Positions 28,801 to 39,500 of a DNA stretch of 64,000 nucleotides are shown here, one piece after another. The notes under the pieces were generated by a model. It did not search any database, was not told the origin of the DNA, and saw only the letters and a list, made by a program, of their open reading frames with translations. The position numbers and the translations under genes are program-made. Position 1 is the stretch's first letter, and each line of letters starts with the position of its first letter. The DNA comes from Malania oleifera (lineage: Eukaryota; Streptophyta; Magnoliopsida; Santalales; Ximeniaceae), in NCBI RefSeq assembly GCF_029873635.1, contig NC_080423.1, positions 111,369,087-111,433,086 on the forward strand, in the 5' to 3' direction.

Positions 28801-31800
28801 ATTACAAAAAAATTCATTAAAGACCTTAAACAAATTCACCTTAACCGCATCCTAACACTCTTGAAAAGTAGTTAAATTAAAACCATATGGAGATAGAGCT
28901 TTATCCCTTTCCATCCCAAACACAGTTGCCTTAACTTCCTCCTCAAAAGGCTTTTCCAACCAACTTGCATGATCCCTGGAAATGGGGTTCCAATCGAAAC
29001 CCTCAATCACAGGCATAAAGAGATCCTATTTTGAATAAAGATTGGAAAAATAATTTGTAATCTCAATTGCAATCAAACAAAAATAACAAATAACCTCTTT
29101 TGCTCCTTATCTTCCCACTAGCTAGCCTATGGAAAAAATTTTGTTCAATCACCTTCTTTTGCCCACTTAAATTTAGTATTTTGCTTCCAACTCCTTGCCT
29201 CTTAAAAATCAAATCTTCCAACTCATTCTTCAAGGAAACCTGTTTAGCCTCTTCACTATTCAATAAATTAACACCTTCCTCTTTTCTATTGAAAAAATGC
29301 AACTCAAAATGATAGCCTTCTTCACCCTAATATCACTAAAAGTCTCCCTAGTCCAGATCTTCAAAGTCTCCTTAAGATGCTTAAGCCTCCTCGTGAACCT
29401 AAATCCTTCCCGAGCCCTCTCAAAATCATCACAGCAAGAATCTCTCATTACAGAAGGAAAAAAATTGTGATCAAGACATATATTCTCAAACCGAAAGGGA
29501 GAGGGACCCCACTTCACCTTAGAAGTTTCCAAAAAAAAAAGGAAAATGGGCAGATGCAGTTCTAGACAAAATAGTTTGAGAAAGATTAGAAAACTCATCC
29601 TCTCAATCACTGCAAAATAAAAACCTACCTAATCAACTAGCAACATCCCTCTCCCCACCCCACAAACCAAGAAAAAAAGAACATTATCCGAGGGCAAATC
29701 CCTCAACCCAAAGCCCCTAATAAAAGGGGCAGGCGCACAAAGCTCCTGTGTATGCAGGGTCCGAGAAAGGAGCGGACTACAATGGTTCTATAGTACGCAG
29801 CCTTACCTTGCATTTTTGCAAAACCTATCAAATTTCTGCATACTCAAAGAAAACCTACCTCCCCTTTTTATCTCCCCAGTAAACCTAACAACACTAAAGT
29901 CACCACCTACAATCCATCCGGAGGAACAAAAACCAAGAACGGCATACAATTCATCCCAAAAAGAGATAGAAATTTGGGTCTCGGAGGACCATAAACTGAC
30001 GTAACCCACCAATGATCTCTACCTTAAATATCTACTAGAACCAAAAAGGGAAAGAGCCCAACAAAACTATCAACTTTAGAAATGGGCCTAGTATCCCAAA
30101 CAACAAGAATGCCCCCAAATGACCCCTGAGAGGAAATAAACTCCCAATCCTTACACCTTCCCTCCCAAATACTCTTCACCACTCCATCAAAATTCTCTAA
30201 TTTAGTTTCCTGAACTAAGACCAAATCTTGAGAATGCCTACTTCTTGAACTCCCTCTTCCTAAAATTCCCTTAACTCCTAAAATTCTGACTAATGAGCTT
30301 CATCATTTAATTCTCTTGCCCTCCTTACCTTCTCTTCTAATCCATCTATAATTAATAGAAGATGCTTACTTATTTGAGTTCCTTTTGAACCTCCTTTTTT
30401 TATCTCTCATAAGTCCTAGGACTCATCCCTACCTTCACCTATTGGCCTAAAGGACTCACTAGCTTTAAACCCATATTCTCTAGGAGTTTTTTGGATCTCT
30501 TTTGTCTCTCTCACCCCCCAAAGGACTAACAGTAACGACATCTCCTCCCCCCCAAAAAAAGGACTAATAGTAAGGAATCCCCTCCTTGGCATACAACATT
30601 ATTAGTAAAATTAGAATGATTGGGAATGGGAAGGATACCTCTTTGAGAATAAGAAGTTTTCTGATCCTTCGATGAAAGTACATTCTCATTGTCAATTACC
30701 CTCTCAATAGACATGGAATCTCCAAGAATGTCGATAAGATTAGGCTCAAGATTAGAAATGCTGGCCAAATAACCCTCTTCAAGCAAATCTATTACTTGAT
30801 TCCCAGTGTTCCTCAACGGTGAACACAAACCTTGTGCTTCTTCAGAGAGCTTTGTAGGGCTACCTAACCTATCTTCCAAGTTCCAACTGATCAAACCAAG
30901 GAACAACTTCCAAACCAATTAGAACAGTTGGCTCATTCATAGGCACCATTGCAGAATCAGGACTCGGAAATTCAGCTTGATCAACATCCCTATCAAATCC
31001 ATTCTTAGCCACCAATTGATCTAAAATCAAGCCTTTTCCAATCTCACACATACTTCCCATTTCTTCGGCATAATCAGAATAAAAATTCCCATCTGAACCA
31101 GAAACTTCCAAAGATTGCGACCCACCCCCAATATCAGACAATAAAGAACTCTTTTAATTGGAATACTTGATTCTAGCATTTTATCTTTAACCTGCTTCAC
31201 TTGGACATCAGAGTGTGGCACATGATCTTCCAGCTTCTGATTCTTCAAACCACAAAGAGAATCAGAACGTATACTTGTATCTCAGAATAACATGCTTCCC
31301 CTACCTTATTTTAATGAACTTCAGCCCTTATGTTAAGACCCACAGTGGACTTAACTTGATCCAGCTCAAAAACCTTACCAGAAACCAAGCCTTCTTGATT
31401 TTCAGGGACCACAGCAACCAAATTGGACTTATCTATGCCCAACTCCCTTATCTTACCCTGACTGGCATCTTCATAGGGCTTAGTTTGTCTTTTCTTGCCA
31501 ACCCATTTGCTCACTACTTGTCTTAATAGGTCTGAAATCCTGAGGTCCATTTGCATTTAAACCATAATGATTTAAATTTAAATTTGAAAAACCTCACCTA
31601 CCAAATCTTGAGGAAACTGCTGAAACTAGAAAATCCCTACTATTCAGGACAAATAGTTTTGCGTCTTTTAAATTTAAATTTGAAGAGCCCTACCTACCGA
31701 ATCTTGAAGAAAAAGGTGCTGATGCCTGAAAATCCCTACTTTTCAGGCCATACAATTTAGTGTTGAAGTGTTCAGTCTTCACTGCTAGAATTCTAAGAGC

Positions 31801-34800
31801 ATTGGCATAATAAATCCCCAGTGAGAGCCTCTGAAAATTGCTGCCTTACTCTCCCACATCATTGCTTCTCCAAACATTTGCTGAACCACAATCTGCACAT
31901 CTCCATCCCAACTAACTGACCATCAGTTTTAAACCCTCAGATTTGTCAGAAGCAAACTCCTTTGAAGCACGAAAGAAAGCTTTCCAACTTGATGCTTCCA
32001 CACCCTCAGGAATAGAGGGACAGATTGAGGACGACCCTACTCTTTATATTTCTCTAATCACAAAAAACAACCCCTTCCATTCGACAAGAGTTTCAGGCTA
32101 AGTATACGCATGACCAACCTGAAAGTATTTCCACCAAGATCGTTAACTAGCCCTAAACCAAAATCAGATACGCCCAACTTCCCTAAAATCCACTGAAATT
32201 CATAGACTTTCAATGATAAATTTGACAAAAACCTTCCTGCAAATTCAATAATGTGAAAGGAGAAATTATCCAAATGATCAATGTTGATCACCTTTCGATC
32301 TGCCTTAAAAGTTTGATGAACTTCCATAAAGATAATGAGATTCACAACTCCCTGATCCAGCACTGCAAGTCCCTGATCTGGAGTGATTGAATGTAATCAG
32401 AGGTCCTGCTCAGTGCCATTTATATTGCATGTTTGCTCCTTCATTCACCTCCCTCATTTTCTTCTTTGTCTCTTCTCTTTATCACGGCTGGGAACAATCG
32501 CAAATCTTAAAGCAGGAGAGGACCCTGGCAATTTCTCAGTAGTAGGTTGCTGGTGCACGGGACCATCTCCTTCCTTCTTCCAAACCCTTCAAAAGAGATG
32601 GACAACATTACCTCTTCTGAAACTGGCCAAACCCAAGTTTCTCTCATCACACCTAATAATTTATTCCATATTCTCCAAGCATAGTCAGAGTTTGAAAACA
32701 GATGAGGTGCCGTTTCAGAATTCAAATAACAGCGCATGCAAACATATGATGGAGATAAAGCCTTCAAGCCTCATGATCTGCAACAGGTTATTAGTATTGA
32801 TTTTATTAAGCACAATCAGCCGAACGAAAGCCTTAATCTTTGGGGGAGCTTTGCCTTCCAAATAAATGAATATGGGGGGAAACAATAATTGGATTGGGGC
32901 AAAAACTCAAAAAATGATTTATAATAATACACCCCCAAATGACCCAAAGCCCAAGACCAAGCATCCCTAGCTTGAAAAAGATGACAATTCTTCAATAATG
33001 ACAATGAGGAAAGTATGGAAGTTCCAAGAAACCGAAGTGCTACCCAAGTCAACCAAAAGAAGGAAATCATACTATTTTTCGTGAGCTCAAATGAAGGAGA
33101 TGAGGGAAAGATGTGGCTAGAACATTGCATAACTAGCATTGGTATTCCCCCTGTTTAAATTGCAAAGATCTGAATGTCAGTTCCTAGTTATTTGATTTGC
33201 TTTCGCTTCTTAATCAAAGTTTTCCACTGCTTAAATGGACAAATAGATCATTGTTATGTTTCAAGAATAGTTGAAAATTGAAATTTCCTTGAGTAGTCAT
33301 CATTGCAGGTGAGCATGTATCTTGCACCATCTTTTTAAAGGAATATGAGCTAAATCCCAAAGATCTAAATGAATATACAGAGTGCTCTTGGTCTTGTCTT
33401 GCTTTACTAAAGTCAACCCTATCAACACACATTGCTCAGAAACTCTTAACTTGCCTTTACTTTAGCCACATAAAAACCCCTTGTGCTCAATGCAATTAGC
33501 CCCCTCACTCATGTCTCTCATGTGAAATTAACTTGCTGACATTTGAATCATTCAAGAGATGATCGGGAAACACCACCACAACCAATGACTAATAAATTGG
33601 TGACATTTTAAACACCGCATTACTAGTATTTTAGTAAATTGGGGAGCTTATTCTTCCATTATGTATTCTACTTTGATCATTAGTGCTAGGAAATAATTCC
33701 TGTTGCCCCAAGCGATAATCCAAGTGAGTTGCACACACCCTACCCTAATACACACCTAACCCTAATATACATGTCCCTTAATGTTGAGAATATCCGTGAA
33801 GGGCAGGGATTTTGTGGCATTATTGATTTTAAGATCAGAATATCAAGCCTACATGCCTTGTAGCCTGGTCAAGCACCAACGGCAATTGTGGGCAAAGGTA
33901 AGCAATCTAAGCAACCAATTATGTTTTGTTTTGTTTTATTGCCCTAATGCCCTTGCTTTGTTAGGTAGCCTTGGTTATTCTATAAGCCTAGTTACTAGTT
34001 ACTTCCCATACTATTGGTTGACACCACCTTCTACGTCAGAAACTACTGTTTTTAGGTTTTCTTTAATGGACGCGTGCCACTGACCAAGGCAAGGCATGCC
34101 AAATAAGCATTGAGGCTCATTCTAAAATACCAAATTCCAAAAAGGCTAACACGTTACATGCTAAGACTTCTGCATTTGAACAAAAGTACACCTTTTGCGC
34201 CTTTTCAATTGAGGCTTATGCATTTTGGGTATGTGGTCAGTGGTCCTCAAGTTATATCTGGCTACAAAATTTTAACTCTATGTTCATAAAAACAATTGTC
34301 ATGATAGGAGTTGATTTCTAAAACTTTTGAACCTTACCATTACAAAATAATTTGAGTTGTATCTTAGATTTTGAAAATAATTTAAACTTGGTAATGTACA
34401 ACTATCTCTTGCCATGATTTACATAATGAATTCAAGATAGCAATTTTTTGAGTGGCCAACAAGTAGTTGCAAATTATATTTGATTTTTTTTACATCATAT
34501 TTGTATTTTTCTTATTTTTTCTTTTTTAAAAATAAAATATACATATTTTTAACTAAAAATAAAGTTCTCATAAGGCTTGTGCCCCAACGCCTTAAGGTTT
34601 ATACCTCACCTCCTATGGGTTAGAATGCCTCGCCTTTTAAAACATTGCATGTCACTGATAGTAATGAAATACAAATTTATCAGCCACTTGAATGTTGACT
34701 GAGTTCATCTCCAGAACTGAAACATTGGACTTCTTGGTGTTCTGCATTCCTTTCTGACCTAACAACTCTATAATGTGTGAACCACTTAGCCACTCAGGTC

Positions 34801-35418
34801 GTCTCTCTTTAAGATGATGTGCGTTGCCTCACCAGTATCCAGTTTATAGTGCATTCTGCTAACCTAGTATTTGCTGAGTTCATCTACTGTGTGCGCCCTA
34901 ATTGAGCCAGGAAGGGCAAGTCAGCCTTCCCCCGGGTTAAATGGATGGCAGATTGTGCAGTCCTTGAAGCAGCTGATCTTGGATTCCAGTGCGAGGAGCC
35001 AATTGAACATCTCTTGCACAACTTTTGAGACTATGCTAGGATGCACAAAATTCATTTATGTGTTCTGTCTGTCTGTATGACAGTTACTCATCCATGTGAT
35101 CCAGTGCAATTGGTGAATTAAATGTGGAGTTGTATCTTCATAAACAAATGTTCATCTGTGCGTGCCTGTTATGTTTTTGCAGGTACATCAATTGGGAAAA
35201 GATATGCGAGAACAGATGAACTTGGTGTGCCCTTTGCTGTTACAGTAGATTCAACGTCTGAGGTGACAATTCGCGAGAGGGACAGCAAGAAGCAGATTCG
35301 TGTGAATGTGGAGGAGGTGGCATCTGTGGTGAAGGAGGTGACTAATGGTGAGAGCACATGGGCTGATGTTTTGTGGAGATACCCCAGTCATCATTCATCT
35401 GCATCTACTGATGAATGA
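4756..35418 (+). CDS. Glycine--tRNA ligase (class II GlyRS), probably dual-targeted
   Basis: Charges tRNA-Gly with glycine using ATP, in the cytosol and probably in mitochondria. Nine exons, all with GT-AG borders and matching phases: 4756-5235, 8459-8841, 8969-9086, 9220-9414, 9559-9783, 16939-16998, 17137-17217, 17346-17751, 35183-35418. The product is 727 aa from this ATG, close to the Arabidopsis enzyme as I recall it. A WHEP domain lies at about 33-90, motif 2 FRNE at 324-327, the motif 3 core GIGR near 576-579, and the anticodon-binding domain at about 610-720. Exon 6 is only 60 bp and exon 7 only 81 bp, and both match the family sequence. Three in-frame ATGs exist: 4681, 4756 and 4822. 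The last has the best context (GAAGATGGCC) and would give a 705-aa cytosolic form. I chose 4756 because it opens an Arg-rich presequence. An unusual SDRG replaces the usual loop before YMRPETAQG. Identity is very secure; the start is less so. Confidence 0.95.
6779..7612. repeat. Direct repeat of about 385 bp, two copies in GlyRS intron 1
   Basis: Copy 1 (about 6779-7165) and copy 2 (about 7231-7612) share long stretches, for example around GCAAGGAAGGGGAGTAGGTG and GAGTACTGATTGACTCTC, at an offset of about 455 bp. Copy 2 is the interior of the TIR element at 7171-7679; copy 1 lies outside it and has no matching terminal inverted repeats. Confidence 0.75.
7171..7679. mobile_element. MITE-like foldback element with ~55-bp TIRs
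   Basis: The left arm begins ATTAGACTCTGTTTGAGATG and the right arm is its reverse complement ending in AGAGTCTAAT. About 55 bp match with only a few differences, running into GA-rich/CT-rich ends. The total is about 509 bp with no coding capacity, as in a miniature inverted-repeat element. No certain target-site duplication is visible, so the superfamily is open. Confidence 0.7.
10036..10985 (-). mobile_element. LTR-like block, minus orientation
   Basis: Begins TGTTGAATTG on plus. On the minus strand it has a TATA-like CATATAAATACTGG near 10800-10787 with a transcribed-looking leader beyond it, as a copia LTR does. It abuts the RNase H end of the neighbouring copia fossil but does not visibly match the short LTR-like end at 15329-15451, so it may come from a different element. 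Extent and family are inferred. Confidence 0.4.
10986..15451 (-). mobile_element. Ty1/copia retrotransposon fossil, broken
   Basis: On the minus strand, from right to left, come a short LTR-like end (15451-15329, TG...CA), a primer-binding site matching initiator tRNA-Met at 15328-15319, integrase with its Cys/His zinc region (about 13930-13475), reverse transcriptase (about 12165-11875) and RNase H (about 11335-11005). The pol order integrase-RT-RNase H identifies Ty1/copia. The element is old and broken many times over, and it sits antisense in GlyRS intron 5. Confidence 0.8.
15650..15935. repeat. Minisatellite, about four 70-77-bp units
   Basis: Imperfect tandem units, each containing a version of GCAACAGATTTACTTACTGT followed by TCTATAG and GCATCTATAG motifs. 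Units begin near 15667, 15737, 15814 and 15889. It is noncoding and lies in GlyRS intron 5 between the copia fossil and the LINE fragment. Confidence 0.7.
16150..16830 (+). mobile_element. LINE 3' fragment (zf-RVT end of ORF2)
   Basis: A plus-strand frame at 16191-16472 has the Cys-pattern zinc-ribbon segment ([17 protein letters not shown]) typical of the C-terminal zf-RVT domain of plant L1-type LINEs, followed by a T/A-rich tail. Only this 3' end is present, as expected of a 5'-truncated LINE insertion. It lies about 100 bp upstream of GlyRS exon 6. Confidence 0.6.
17752..19780 (+). other. Left part of GlyRS intron 8, no element named
   Basis: Intron 8 (17752-35182, 17.4 kb) starts GGTATGTG after codon phase 1. 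Its first 2 kb show no protein family or repeat I recognise. The short reading frames here have no recognisable motifs. Confidence 0.5.
19850..20500 (-). mobile_element. Degenerate Ty1/copia reverse transcriptase remnant
   Basis: Minus-strand translation shows pieces of the copia RT block around the conserved NAFLH segment (about 20190-20110). It is heavily decayed, with no LTRs or ends seen. It lies antisense in GlyRS intron 8. Confidence 0.5.
20600..22350 (-). mobile_element. LTR-retrotransposon remnant, gag/pol-like, unassigned
   Basis: A minus-strand frame at 22343-22068 resembles a retrotransposon gag segment, and the 20640-21060 part reads like the tail of a polyprotein. No LTR, PBS or catalytic motif could be fixed, so family and limits are open. 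It is broken in many places. Confidence 0.35.
24297..24446 (+). promoter_or_regulatory. LTR promoter: palindrome TTCAGTCGACTGAA and TATA box
   Basis: A perfect 14-bp palindrome at 24297-24310 lies about 130 bp upstream of TATAAATA (24439-24446). Imperfect relatives of the palindrome (CAGTCAACTG, CAGTCGTCTGA) recur from 24110. This is a U3-like arrangement; binding of any factor is inferred. Confidence 0.5.
24789..24955 (+). repeat. Three-unit tandem repeat inside the solo LTR
   Basis: Three units of about 55-60 bp, each with GACCGAGCGTGG or a close variant, TATCGCTTG and TAGCCTATTGAAGGAGTG. They lie downstream of the LTR's TATA box, in what would be its R/leader part. Confidence 0.7.
28150..32400 (-). 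mobile_element. L1-type LINE, minus strand, 3'-truncated
   Basis: On the minus strand, an ORF1-like part (about 32363-30300) is followed by ORF2 with an APE-type endonuclease (QETKLE near 30210, VGGDF near 29900), a spacer with the FFHR motif (about 29300-29060) and reverse transcriptase from about 28840 to 28160, ending just after a degraded FADDT box (here FVSDT). The rest of RT and the zf-RVT end are missing, which is unusual because LINEs normally lose their 5' end. Frames are interrupted by stops and shifts. Confidence 0.75.
29722..29825 (-). mobile_element. Au-like SINE, 3' part, inside the LINE
   Basis: On plus the block reads GGGGCAGGCGCACAAAGCTCC, then GCAGGGTCCGAGAAAGG and TACGCAGCCTTACCTTGCAT. 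This is the reverse complement of the 3' half of the widespread plant Au SINE as I remember it, which ends in a short T run (seen as AAAAGG at 29722). The tRNA-like 5' half is absent. It interrupts the endonuclease region of the LINE, so it is younger than the LINE. Confidence 0.7.
32500..33140 (-). mobile_element. Second LINE fragment, zf-RVT end
   Basis: Minus-strand frames at 33139-32816 and 32767-32507 give the C-terminal LINE segment ([12 protein letters not shown], then [21 protein letters not shown]). Because this 3' domain lies 5' of the ORF1-like part of the neighbouring LINE, it must be a separate copy in the same orientation. Confidence 0.65.
33141..35182 (+). other. Right part of GlyRS intron 8, no element named
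   Basis: No protein family or complete repeat recognised. The intron closes with a pyrimidine-rich TTTTTGCAG acceptor before exon 9, which encodes the end of the anticodon-binding domain. Confidence 0.5.
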
Positions 35419-36051
35419 CTCTTTACATTCTCTGGCCGCTTTCCCACTCAGGTAAGTTATCATTATTGGAATTTTGTCATACAATGGTGTTGCAATATTG
35501 TTAGCTGAAAAAAGAAAGATTTTTCCCCCCTCAGGTTTGAAGATTTTACATTTATAAGCTACACATGCAACTACAATTGACAATTTAAGGGAATAATATA
35601 GTGAGTTGAAGCACCGCATTACAGATTATTGATTTCGAAGTGGGAAGTGGGCATTTGCTTCCCAATGTTGTTGATTAGCTCATCTGCATGGCTGTATTAG
35701 CTTATGGTTCCTAAAGCATGGACAAAATCAGATTCATCTTTCTTCCATCATAGTGGAACTGGTGCTAATTTTTTCTTTTTTGGACGGTTCCTTTGGAGGA
35801 CAAAGCTTGTTGATCGGTTGAAAAAAATTTAGTAGGTTTTTGGAACCATTACAAAAATATTGACGAGGAAAATTAATTCATGTGGGTATATGAACTAAAC
35901 TGAATTAAACACTGCATCCAAACTCAATAATCATAGTTTTGATTGAAAATATCCATCAACACGAGAGATAACAATAAGCTAGTTGTTTGTCACATGCATT
36001 CTCAATTTTTATCTGGGATACAGATGGAAGGGCCTGTTATGGAAAAGCTTG
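35419..36051. other. Convergent 3' space between GlyRS and LEAFY
   Basis: Only 633 bp separate the two stop codons, so the two 3' UTRs point at each other and may overlap. No gene is seen in it and no clear AATAAA signal was found on either strand. Confidence 0.7.
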
Positions 36052-36497
36052 CTAGAAAGGGAGGTGGTGATGTGTGTTGGAGGCAGTGGCAGAGGCGGTG
36101 GCAGTTGCAGCACTGCGCTCAGCATGGCAAAGCTGGCGGAGCTTGGTGGGTACATACCAAATGGAGAGGCGGGGGTGGGACTCAAAAATGGAGTCAATGT
36201 CCCAGCGGGCCTGGCGGGCAGCAATAGAGACGAGGGGCTTGTAGCAGGCCTGTCTCCAGGCACCCACGTTCTCACCTCTCTCCTTGAAACTGCGGCGCAG
36301 CGCATTGGAGGCATCCTCATCCAGGCAGTGGAGTGCATAGCAGTGGACGTAGTGCCTCATCTTGGGCTTGTTTATGTAGCTGGCCCCTGCCTCCTTCGCG
36401 TACCTGAACACTTGGTTCGTTACCTGCTCCATGCTTGCCAGGTTAAACCACAACAGCCCCCCTACTATTTAAGTCATCTTCAAAGTACAGTCATGCC

Positions 36498-36533
<36 letters not shown>

Positions 36534-39500
36534 TGAGCCTATGAGGTAAACCCAAAAAAAAAAAAGGGGCATGTATCAGTGCCTCGTTTGTATTCAGTAA
36601 CGTGTATCTGTGCAATGCTTTGTATGAACCTATGAGTACACATTTTTTACTTGAATAACGCAGAAAGATAAAGAGGAGTGTGTGTGGATGTTCTATATTT
36701 TATCTTCGTTCTTTGTTTAACAAGTGAAAATAACACAGATAATAATGCACATATATGTATGCATGTGTTATCATGGAGTAGCGTGGGTGTATAGTTTTGT
36801 TTTTTGAAAGCAAGTAATTATACATGTTTTTTTTATTATATTATTATTGTTACAAAATGATGAAGTCCAAAGTTAGGGGTGGCAAACCCGACGGGTAATC
36901 CATGACTCACCCGTTTAAATCGGGTTTGGGTTTAATATAAGTTGATCCGGTTATTTGCGATGAGGGTTAGACAGGTTTGGGGCGGGTCACCCATATCTGC
37001 CTATAATTCTATCATTATATTCTTTCCTTAAGTTAGTGCTTCTGCCTTCTATAAATTTGCAATAAGGGACAACTCCGGCTTGTGAGTAGGGGTGGAAAAT
37101 CGAAAACAATGAGGTTCAATTTGTTTTATTTTGCGTTTCTATATTTCTGTGAAACTGGAGTTTAGAAGTGAAGATGGATAATGAGACGCATGCCGAGAGG
37201 AGCTCGTGATTGGTTGGATTAGAATCAAGGGCTTCTTTGAGAGTAGCGAGCGAGTCTCTTTGCTATTGTAGTTGAATTTCCAGCTGACTCCAGAAGCCAC
37301 TCTTCGTGGCTCGCCATTGCTGCAGGAAGGCCGACGCAGAAAGAACCAGACAAGAGAGAGGGAGAGGGAGAGGGGAGGCGGGGGGGGGGGGGGGGGGGGG
37401 GGGGGGCGGGGGCGGGGGTGAAGTGGTGTTTGTTTGGTTCCTTTAGGCTTTAGAGCTGCAATCTGAAATTGGCCTGGAATGGATTTTGATTCTACAGTCC
37501 TACTGTTCTACAGTTTCTATTTTTTTAGTTAGATATTAATAAATAAAACAGAGTTTTTTTTTTTTTTCTAATTATGTCATTTTAATTTATATGAAATGTT
37601 TGCAAAATTTTAAAATAAATAATTTATATTTTTAAATAAGTGACTCGATCATGACTTGTTTATAATTAGGCGGCTTGGATTTTTCTGTTAATAAATGGGT
37701 TAATTTAAATTTGAACTCGTTTAATCTTGATCCGTTAATAACCCGATTTGTCACCTCTATATAAAGTGGAGGGAAGTGAAGGAACAGTTGGGTCGGAGGG
37801 AGAGAAATGGTGCGGTAGTTATACAGGATAAGACAGAAAGGGTTGAAGTCACTACGAATCCTAAAGATCCAGAGGAAAAGGAAAACGCCGGAAAGTGGCA
37901 CTGTAGACGTGGATGTGGGAAAAGGGTTCGGAATATCTTTGGAGGCAGACGCAGTGCGCATGATGTGACAGTTTACTTATTTATTTTGACAGACATGACT
38001 CTCTTTTCTTCTAATCTAGTACTTCTTCTTCTCGTGTTTTGCTTTTGGTCAGACACTCCGTAGGAGAGCTGTCGTCTTCCCACTGGATACAGCTGTTCGC
38101 ATGCCCCCCTCGGCCCTCACTCTTCCCTAGCTTACACCTAGCCTATAGAGATCGTAGGGATTCCACTTTGCTTCCTCCTGCCCTGGTCGATCCCACTACT
38201 TAATTCATTGAGTTAGAATTTTAATCTATGTACATTTTGCAGAATTGGTATCTTGCAAGTATGTGAATTTGTAAAATCATTTGCTTAGTGCCAACTATTT
38301 ATGTAATAGTTAGTGCTAATATACACACATTAATCAACTTGTTTAACACACACACACACACACGGCCACACATAAGAAATTAATCTTAAAGTAATAAATG
38401 ATGTAGGTACAGTACAGCAATATATTCATGTTGATATAATGCATACATGCATATATAATTCTTGTAGCTATGAAAACCATTGATAAAAATCCCCGTGTTG
38501 TCATCTTTAATATAAAATTATAAAACTTCCAAGGATGTTCATAGCTACAATAAAGCACGTGTTTATCTTTGCATGTGTAGGTTAAGTGCATGACCACCAT
38601 TTTTTATTTTCTAACAAGGGGGCTTAAAAGTTCTTAAAATTTTTAAAGATCTGTACGTACACATTATACATGTGAATTTGATGTGTGGTACCTTGGAGGG
38701 GGATTTTTCCCCGCGTTGCTTAGAAATGGTCTGAACTTGGATCAAGAAGCGGCGGCACTCTTCGTAGAGGTGGAAGAGGTAGTCGAGGCCGTTCTTTTTC
38801 CCACGCGCCACCTCCCCTGGCTCTGTCACTATGAACGGATGCTCCCTCTGCCTCTGATATTCATGCTCATCTTCTTGATTCTCATCCCTCTTCCCACCCC
38901 CACCACTGCTTATGCTGTTCCCATGCTCTCTCATCATCCTCATCGATATCATCCCCCTCACATGCATGCTCCCTCCTCTTCCTCCCCCATTCATATTATG
39001 ATTATTATTGTTTATGATAATGTCGTCGTCATCGTCTTCTTCCCCCTCCTTATCATCGTCATCTGCTTCTTCTTCTTCATCCTCATCCTCATATGATGAT
39101 GCATTTCTCCTCCTCCTCTGACAATCATGATAATTACTATTACTCCTGCTACCACCCTGCTGCTTCATTTGCCGCTGCATTCTCATTCTCTCTCCCCCAC
39201 CTCCCACCACCACCCCTCCGCCGCCGCTCCCCGCTGCTTCTCTTCCTTGTTGCACCGGTTCCTCCGACAGCCCTGTAGTGTTCATTTGTAATTATTAATT
39301 ACTTCGTTAAATTCCATGTGTGTTGAGAATTCCACATGTGAGTTTGTCCCACTTTTAAAAAATTTAGTGGATGATAGGTGCTTATATATATGGTTTGGCT
39401 CAAAATCCAATAGGTTTAAACTTTTAGGTCAAGTTGGTGTTTGCCCATGTGTATTAAACCCACACATGGGCTCCTCCGATCATAACAAGTGCTATCAGAG

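Noticed and set aside
37776-38063. 95-codon plus-strand open frame in LFY intron 2
   Set aside because: Antisense to a spliced intron, starts in the flank of the hAT element and shows no domain.
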